Below are positions 57,778 to 64,000 of a stretch of DNA of 64,000 nucleotides, piece after piece; the first letter of the stretch is position 1, and each line of letters opens with the position of its first letter. The translations under genes and the position numbers were made by a program. Below the pieces are notes generated by a model. It was not told the DNA's origin and did not search any database. It saw only the letters and a program-made list of their open reading frames with translations. The DNA comes from Chrysopilus asiliformis (taxonomy: Eukaryota > Arthropoda > Insecta > Diptera > Rhagionidae): contig OZ035964.1 of the NCBI GenBank assembly GCA_964034945.1, positions 2,691,607 to 2,755,606 on the forward strand. Reading direction: 5' to 3'.

Positions 57778-58430
57778 GTAAGTACCAGGAAGACCGAGCC
57801 ATGCTCGGCGACCTCAAAATTCTACTTTTGCTGATTTTTGGGGAAAAACTAAGTTCAGATTATCTTTACAGAGCTTTTCCAGAGTTTTTAAATTCCCGAC
57901 CTAGAAAGCTAGAACTAAAACTAACGCGCGATAACAAAATTTCATAGAAATCGGTTGAGTGGTTCTTGAGTAATCGCTGTCACCGATTTTTGAAACGTTT
58001 TTAGACACCAGGTGAGGGTTATTGAGAGGAGGGAAAAGTCAGGTTTAAGGTAGAAAAATCGAAAGTCCTTAACCCCATTAGTAATACTGTAAAGTTTCAT
58101 TAAGATCGGACCACCCAATTCGAAGGTACCAGGCGCGGGGTATCGAGGGGAGGGAAAAGTCAGGTTTGTGGTGGAAAAATCGAAAGCCCTTAACCCCATT
58201 AGTAATACTGTAAAGTTTCTTTAAGATCAGACCACCCAATTCGAAGATACCAGGCGAGGGGTATCGAAGGGAATTTTCTCAGGGGTGAGACCTATCTAGA
58301 TCGATTCCTTGTCCCCGAAAATCCCTAACCCCCAAGTTTCGTGAAAATCGTTAGGCGGGTTTTCGAGATCGTTTGTGCAGACAGACAGACAGACATTCCT
58401 CGTATTATATTATAGGATAGGATAAAATAA
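57778..58430 (+). mobile_element. RTE-like 3' fragment or SINE nested in the MITE
   Basis: Starts with TACCAGGAAGACCGAGCC, including the perfect hairpin CCGAGC-CAT-GCTCGG. It continues with a 121-bp tandem and finishes with GACAGACAGACAGACATT and a TATAGGATAGGATA tail, as seen at 3' ends of insect RTE-type non-LTR elements and their SINEs. No reverse transcriptase frame. Confidence 0.55.
58007..58262 (+). repeat. 121-bp internal tandem duplication
   Basis: Just over two units of 121 bp, with ACCAGG at 58007, 58128 and 58249. The units share AAAAGTCAGGTTT, AACCCCATTAGTAATACTGT and GGACCACCCAATTCGAAG. Confidence 0.9.
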
Positions 58431-58537
58431 CATTAAGGTATAATTTTGTTTCAATTTTTTTATCTCTTAGTGCCTTTTTGACTGACAACTAAATATTCGA
58501 AAAAGGCTTAAAACTGTCGTGGCAGTTAGAGTGTTAA

Positions 58538-60869
58538 GATTGGGAATTCCAGACGAAAAGGTTTTACAAAACGAATTTCCATGGCAAGCGATGGGTTAAG
58601 AACTTCAACCAAGAGATGTCTTTTTTCTAGCGATTGCAGTGCATCTGCTTTTCCAGTGCATTTCCCTCGTTTTAAGTAGTTTTTTACGAGCAGTCATTTT
58701 ATTACACGATTTAATGTTCGTTTTATGGACTCATGCACAATTTTACAAGGGATGGCGTGATGGGGGGAGGATGCGGGAGGGGGTGTGTGGTTGGGGGCGC
58801 CAGCATATGCAATTTTAAAGCAATAAACTGTCTGTTGAATAATAGTTGCAATAATTTCTGTAATAAACTTACCTTAACAGACATTTTAACAGCTATTTAT
58901 GGCGTAATAAATGTTAAATTGTTGATTGTTTATGAGAAAAAATCCCGATAGGTTATCAAATAGTGATAATTTTATTACATATTCTGCTATTATTATTATT
59001 TTTTTAATACTGATGGCATCATTTTATGGAAAACATTGGAAATAATTTAAAGAAAAAATTGAACAGCATTAGAAAATGTCTAATCCTTGATAGTAATTTT
59101 CACACTAAATTTTTTATTTTTAATATTTTTTTTTTTTTTTCGGGGATTTTCTATAAACAAAATTTCGTTTTTGTTTGTTTGCTGTAAATTGTGATAAATT
59201 CCACGTAATTTTATGGACACTTGGCTAACAATTAATTTCACTTGTTTAGATTTTGCGTCGAATCTAAATTAGTTGTAATAAAATACGGGTTTTTTTTATT
59301 GTAATATTGATAAGAAATACAAGAGGTTATCATTGGAAGAAATTTCGTCACATTGGCACACCAACGATTGTTGTTGTTGCTGTTGCTGTTTTTCTCTAAA
59401 AGTTGAACACCATCTGGAAAATCTTCATCTTTATTTATATCGGGAAAATGCAATAAAAATGAGTGAAAATATCCATTAAATTGCTGGAGAAGTTTTTCGG
59501 TTTGTTTGTTTGTTTTTTTTTTTCGAATCACAAAACATTTGATTAAACTGTAAAAAAACAATACCTTTCGGAAAACTCGAATTTCCCTCCCATAGGGCAA
59601 TATTTGTAGGTGTAAGGATGATAGAGGGGGAGGGCAAAGATTGTACAAAAGTAAAATATAAACAAAAAATTAAATAAAAAATAAATAGAAATCTTCTAAT
59701 CGTAATTTACGCGTAATTTTCCCCCCCTTTTTTTAATTTATTATTTCTTGATAGATATTCAAGCGCACAGCACGGAAAAAGAAAATCGAGAAAATTTTTT
59801 GACCGGCAAAACAAAACCAGCCCAGCTGCCGTTTAATGGTGGTTTCCGTATAATTTTCTGTATTGGGAAAAAAAGAAAAGAAAAAAAAAACTTTTATCGA
59901 ACGGAAAATTGCTACAATGTTATGCCGACATACATTCCAATTACACATGGAGAAGCAAGCTTTCATTTTACGAGAGTTTTCCGATTTTCTTCGATTTTCC
60001 ATTTCTCTTTCTCTCTCTCACTCAACCTTCCTTCCTCCCCACTACCACCACACCCCCCCCCCCCCCCCTCCTTTCTTCCACACAACCCCACAGCAGATGC
60101 CGTGCCGTTTTTTTTTTTTGGTGTTTTGCTATTTCCCTGTTCGCAATGGGAAAAATGGGGAAATTTTTCACATTTTTTTGTAGTCAAGGCAAAGGAAAAT
60201 CCTAATGTTGATTTTCTTTACATTCCCTTACAACCCAGTCCGCAACCAGCACGCCTGTTCTTCCACTTCAAGCCACCGTCACAAACAATAAACTGGAGTG
60301 GGAGATGAAAATTCTAAATAGTAAAATAGGCCTCGGAGATCTTCAATGTCAACAAAAGGATAGCAATTTTCATTTTCAAGGTGAACGGAAGATACACAGA
60401 AAATTTTCACGCAGAATGAGAGAGAGAGAGAGAGAGCGAGAGAGATAGAGTGAAATACCAATATTAACAAACTGTGGCGCATTCAATTCACAGGCAATTT
60501 GGTTATTTTTTTTCGGGAAAAATAGATTATAATTGAAAATACGATTTTTTTTAAAAATCGGTATTGCCATTATCCGGATATTGCTATTAAGTGGGGGCCT
60601 GAAACTCTACTATTCAGGAATCTCTGCAGAAGAGAGGGGGGGGGGGGGGGGGTTGCAAATTCCAGCAACCGAAATCGCAGAAAAGTTTTTCCCGGGAGGT
60701 TTTTTTTTGGTTTATTATCGGGCTAAGTGGGCCGAAGGATCTCGATCGTTTTTGGGGTCGAAAAGATGTCAAGCGAAAAATAAAAATAAAATTTTTAGGC
60801 TGCCGACATTTTGGAAAAACAATCACAGATGCTAAGCAAATGTTTTCTGTGCGTGGCACGATTTTGGTT
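58538..60869. other. Non-coding stretch with homopolymers
   Basis: No supported gene. It holds GGGGGGAGG-type purine tracts at 58760-58800, a poly-C tract (60053-60068), a (GA)n tract (60418-60446) and a pure G tract of 17 (60636-60652). The open stretch at 59748-60308 is carried by low-complexity sequence and is not called. Confidence 0.45.
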
Positions 60870-61375
60870 CAATGGCAAGTTGGAAATCTAGTTCTGGTTT
60901 TGGCTCCTTAAATATTTGAAAAATTTGGGTCTGGTTTTTGGATCCCAAAAATTTCAAAAATTTGGAATTGGTTTCCTAAAGTTACAAAAATTTGGAACTT
61001 GGTTTAGCGTTCCTAAGCGTAGGCGCGCACTGCGTTAATAAAAATGTAGAATGGTACTAAAATGGCAATTTTAGTTTTTAAAAACGCGTACAAAACCAAT
61101 ATGGGAACTGGCAATTACCTGTATTTACCACTTGCTCATTTCCACTTAAGTCTACTCCGGTGCACGCTGAAATATTAGTTAAAAGGTGGTTTAAACATTC
61201 AAATTGCCAATTCGACACCATTCTATTTGCTTGGCTTGCCACCGGGATGCGCGCCTGCACTAAAATATCAAAAATTTGGTACTGGTTTTTAGTTTTTAAA
61301 ATTTCAAATATTCGAGTCTGGTTTTGGTTCCCTAAAATTTCAAAAAATTTGGTCTGTATTTTGTCCCCCTGTCCC
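60870..61375. repeat. Degenerate tandem of about 45 bp, split by an insert
   Basis: Imperfect units containing AAAAATTTCAAAAATTTGG and CTGGTTTTTGG-like segments occur at 60876-61015 and again at 61260-61375. About 240 bp of unrelated sequence lies between them. Confidence 0.6.
61018..61258. mobile_element. Candidate MITE with GC-rich inverted ends
   Basis: The ends GCGTAGGCGCGCA and TGCGCGCCTGCA are partly inverted. Inner segments TAGAATGGT and ACCATTCTA, and TGGCAATTT and AAATTGCCA, also pair. CTAA flanks both sides. It interrupts the tandem repeat at 60870-61375. Confidence 0.45.
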
Positions 61376-61596
61376 CCTTATACAATGTAAGATTTTCAAA
61401 TTTTCTCCCAGCTAATACTAATACAACTCCATCGTGTGAAGCTAGCTTTAAGCTCACCCTAATTAAATATTTTGTTATCTTTAAGATTTTGTGTACTTCT
61501 TTTATTGCCTGAAACTTTGTTTTACTTTGTATACCGGTGTTACGGCGCAAGTCGTAAATTTTTTAAACTTTCTCACTGGCGGTTATCTACTGTATG

Positions 61597-61598
<2 letters not shown>

Positions 61599-61669
<71 letters not shown>

Positions 61670-61697
61670 GCTCTCTCTCACTGTCTCTCTCTCTCCC
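61599..61697. repeat. (CT)n microsatellite
   Basis: A nearly pure CT tract of about 70 bp (61600-61667), then an interrupted CT-rich tail. It creates an artificial Leu/Ser frame. Confidence 0.95.
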
Positions 61698-62104
61698 TAT
61701 CCTATTCAGTTCTAACGACGTTAACTTATATGAGCGAAACTTTTCCCCCGGATCTATTACTACCCCTTAGCAACTCTGGCGGATTCCTTGGGTACCTCAC
61801 AAGAACTGCGTTTCAACTTCACTGCCGCCGCCTGCCCGCAAATAGCAAATTCCCCTCCTCCTCCTCTCCCTTCCCTCTTCTTAAGCGAGCGATTCTCGTA
61901 CGTATCGAATGCCTAGTTCAGGTGGAGATAATTTAAATGTGTAAGGTGGCGGAGTGTGGGCTACGAGAGGCTACGGGGGCGGGGGTTGGGGGTTGTAGTG
62001 GGGTACAGACATCTAGTGGATGCACGTGAAGAATTTTGAACAAAAATGAAATATTTCCCAAATTCTCAATAAATAGTATAACAAGTGTGGAAAAAAAATC
62101 TTAC
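61698..62104. other. Unassigned sequence
   Basis: Mixed composition, with a GGGGGCGGGGGTTGGGGGTT stretch near 61975-61995. No coding signature. Confidence 0.4.
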
Positions 62105-62222
62105 CTTTGAATCTTAAATGGATGTACGAATCCCTGGCTAACGGACACGTTCGAAACACAAAATAATAAAACTGGATTCTTTTCCGTGTGCGTACGTAAT
62201 CCTTGTGTTTTGATCTACAACT
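62105..62222 (-). promoter_or_regulatory. Candidate neprilysin 5' exon and start site
   Basis: Neprilysin needs an upstream non-coding exon because its ATG abuts a splice acceptor. On the minus strand, an arthropod Inr (TCAGTT, +1 at 62222) is followed at +28 to +32 by GTACG, matching the DPE consensus at four of five positions. A consensus donor AAAG|GTAAGA follows at 62104. No TATA box is seen. Other upstream exons are possible. Confidence 0.3.
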
Positions 62223-62589
62223 GACTAAACTCAATCAGTAGCGGGCGGACATCCCAAATGACAAATTATACAAAAGTTGTGTAAAAGGTATTGCAATGGT
62301 GAACGTGCCACCGACCGCCGCACAGTCGGGCCATTTTTCGATTTTATCACTAAATATGGGTCCCGGATTTTAGCATATTGTCCCGGCGTCCCGAAATCGA
62401 AATTTTTCTCCCGACTTAATCTTGAAAACGAAACTTCTCGTCAATGTCGGAGTTTTTTCATAAGTTTTTACCTCCATTGCGACTTTATTTTGAAAAAAAT
62501 CGCCTGCGGCGCATTTTATTATAATATTCTTGATTATAACGTATATGTCTCCATAAAAATTTTGCCTGCGGCGCAACTTGTTTTGAAGG
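62223..62589. other. Unassigned sequence with CGCCTGCGGCGCA motif
   Basis: GCCTGCGGCGCA occurs twice (about 62502 and 62565), and its inverse GCGCCGCAGGC once at 42630. No gene is supported. Confidence 0.4.
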
Positions 62590-63432
62590 AAAATTTGACA
62601 TGTTTTGACAAAAATTGTTTTCGATGCCGTTTTAAGCAGGAAATTTTTTTTCCGACTCCTTAAAGGCAATTTCCAACCAAAAAAGTTGTTTCCGAGAACG
62701 ATTTCAGCAGGAAATAATTTTTCCGGCTCCTTACAGAAAATTTCTAAAAAGAAAAATTGTTTTCAAGCCGTTTTAAACAGGAAATATTTTTTCCGACACC
62801 GTGAAGGCAATTTCTAACCACAAAAATTGTTTTCGAGGAATTTTCAAGCCGGAATTATTTTTTCAGCCTTCTTGAAGGCAATTTCCAGCAAAAAAAAGTT
62901 GTTTCCGAGAACGATTTCAGCAGGAAATATTTTTTCCGACTCCTTAAAGAAAATTTCTAAAAAGAAAAATTGTTTTCGAAGCCGTTTTAAGCACGAAATA
63001 TTTTTTCCGGCTCCGTGAAGGCGATTTCTAACCACAAAAATTGTTTTCGAGGAATTTTCAAGCCGGAATTATTTTTTCAGCCTTCTTGAAGGCAATTTCT
63101 AAGCAGAAAAACTGTTTCCGAGAACGATTTCAGCAGGAAATAATTTTTCCGACTCCTTACAGAAAATTTATAAAAAGAAAAATTGTTTTCGAAACCGTTT
63201 TAAGCACGAAATATTTTTTCCGACTCCGTGAAGGCGATTTCTAACCATAAAAATGGTTTTCGAGGAATTTTCAAGCAGGAATTATTTTTTCAGCCCTCTT
63301 GAAGGCAATTTCTAAGCAGAAAAACTGTTTCCGAGAATGATTTCAGCAGGAAATAATTTTTCCGATTCCTTGAAGGCAATTTCTAAGCAGAAAAATTGTT
63401 TCCGAGGCCGTTTTAAGCAGGAAATATTTTTT
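62590..63432 (+). repeat. 71-bp tandem array
   Basis: Twelve monomers of 70-72 bp starting with AGGAAATAATTTTTCCGACT-like segments at about 62637, 62708, 62778, 62848, 62920, 62991, 63063, 63134, 63206, 63277, 63348 and 63418. From 62848 on, three monomer types follow in fixed order (CCGGAATTATTTTTTCAGCC; CAGGAAATA; CACGAAATA), giving a unit near 213 bp. The monomer resembles the inverse of the 72-bp satellite (GGAAATATTTTTC and AAAAATTGTTTTCGA). Confidence 0.92.
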
Positions 63433-64000
63433 TATATATGTGAAATGTACATAATGTGTAGAGTTACGTGGAATTGTAGGTAGTCTAAACGATAAAAGTG
63501 CAGTTTTGCAATTTTTTGACAATATCGTTGCCAGAAAAAAGAAAATTGGAGATTTTCTTTTTGAGTAAAATCTGGAAGTACGATTTTTCTTATTAATTTT
63601 TTACACTACATAAAATGTAAAGAAAATCAGAGAACCTTTGACAAAAATCAGAAACAATTTTCCCTATCCAGAATTTTTTTTTTAACAATTTCAGTTTCCA
63701 GAAAGGATTATTTATTTATGGTGTAATTTACGTTGTGGTACTTTACTTAAAATCCCTGAAAATTTTTCTATGTGACAACCCTTCTCCTTACCGCCGTTCA
63801 GCTTCCATTAATCTCTGGACTCTTTATTCAGCTTTTCCTGTGGGATAAGTCTGTAATGTGGAACGGGAATTTCAGAAAAGTGCTGTCAGAGCAAGGCGTT
63901 TTCAACCGAAAATTAATTTGAAAAAAATGTTCTATCCGAACCTTTAGAAATTTTAAAATAGTGAATGAATCCATGCAGTATATATTTTATGACGTTGTGC
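63433..64000. other. AT-rich end of window, no feature seen
   Basis: No coding frame, TE signature or tandem repeat noticed. Confidence 0.4.

Larger units (their letters stand above)
57654..58533. mobile_element. piggyBac-like MITE with nested insert
   Basis: Perfect 16-bp inverted ends CACTCTAACTGCCACG flanked by TTAA on both sides (57650-57653, 58534-58537), the piggyBac signature. Subterminal sequence CAGTCAAAAAG is echoed as CTTTTTGACTG near the right end. No transposase. About 650 bp of the interior (57778-58430) is a separate insertion. Confidence 0.85.

Noticed and set aside
59748..60308. 186-codon frame and overlapping frames near 60 kb
   Set aside because: Carried by CT-, CCA- and poly-C low-complexity sequence; open in several frames at once.
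61472..61936. 154-codon Ser/Leu-rich frame
   Set aside because: Created by the (CT)n microsatellite.

Overview
The window looks like a piece of an AT-rich insect nuclear genome. The one secure gene is an intron-rich M13 metallopeptidase (neprilysin). The surroundings are typical of arthropods: relics of mariner-like, piggyBac-like, Helitron-like and RTE-like elements, GACAGACA/TGACTGAC microsatellites, and long low-GC introns. The species cannot be fixed from sequence alone; an insect, perhaps a dipteran, is most likely.

Layout. (1) Positions 1-27611 form one giant imperfect palindrome. A mostly non-repetitive arm (1-2490) returns inverted at 24892-27611, almost base for base: position p pairs with 27612-p in the outer 2.2 kb and with 27382-p further in. 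Between the arms lie about 21 kb of GC-rich 41-bp satellite. It runs in one orientation from 2491 to 12383, then flips with almost no spacer and runs inverted from 12384 to 23365. Two monomer subfamilies are layered in mirror image, A outside and B inside. The inner edge of the right arm carries about 1.4 kb of extra sequence. (2) 27612-29500 holds a direct copy of part of the arm, an 18-bp minisatellite and exon-like fragments. (3) 29510-37428 holds two arrays of a 72-bp AT-rich satellite. Each is followed in the same order by a spacer (S) and a 300-bp module (C). Module C also sits at the end of the 41-bp array, so all three arrays share one boundary module. (4) 37429-43539 is mostly non-coding, with a possible two-exon minus-strand gene start (40470-39318) and a long hairpin at 41025-41115. 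(5) 43540-53773 is the neprilysin gene on the minus strand, ten coding exons, with dispersed repeats, a MITE and a Helitron-like insert in its introns. (6) 53774-64000 is 5' flank with a mariner-like deletion derivative, a piggyBac-like MITE split by an RTE-like insertion, microsatellites, a candidate neprilysin 5' exon near 62.1-62.2 kb, and a 71-bp tandem array.

The neprilysin gene is the only clear functional protein. It encodes a type II membrane ectopeptidase with intact zinc-binding motifs. The palindrome is the most unusual structure. Its form (long inverted repeats made largely of tandem repeats) resembles foldback/Galileo-type elements but is far larger, and no transposase is visible in it. 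The very long open frames inside the satellites are by-products of a stop-free monomer and are not annotated as genes.
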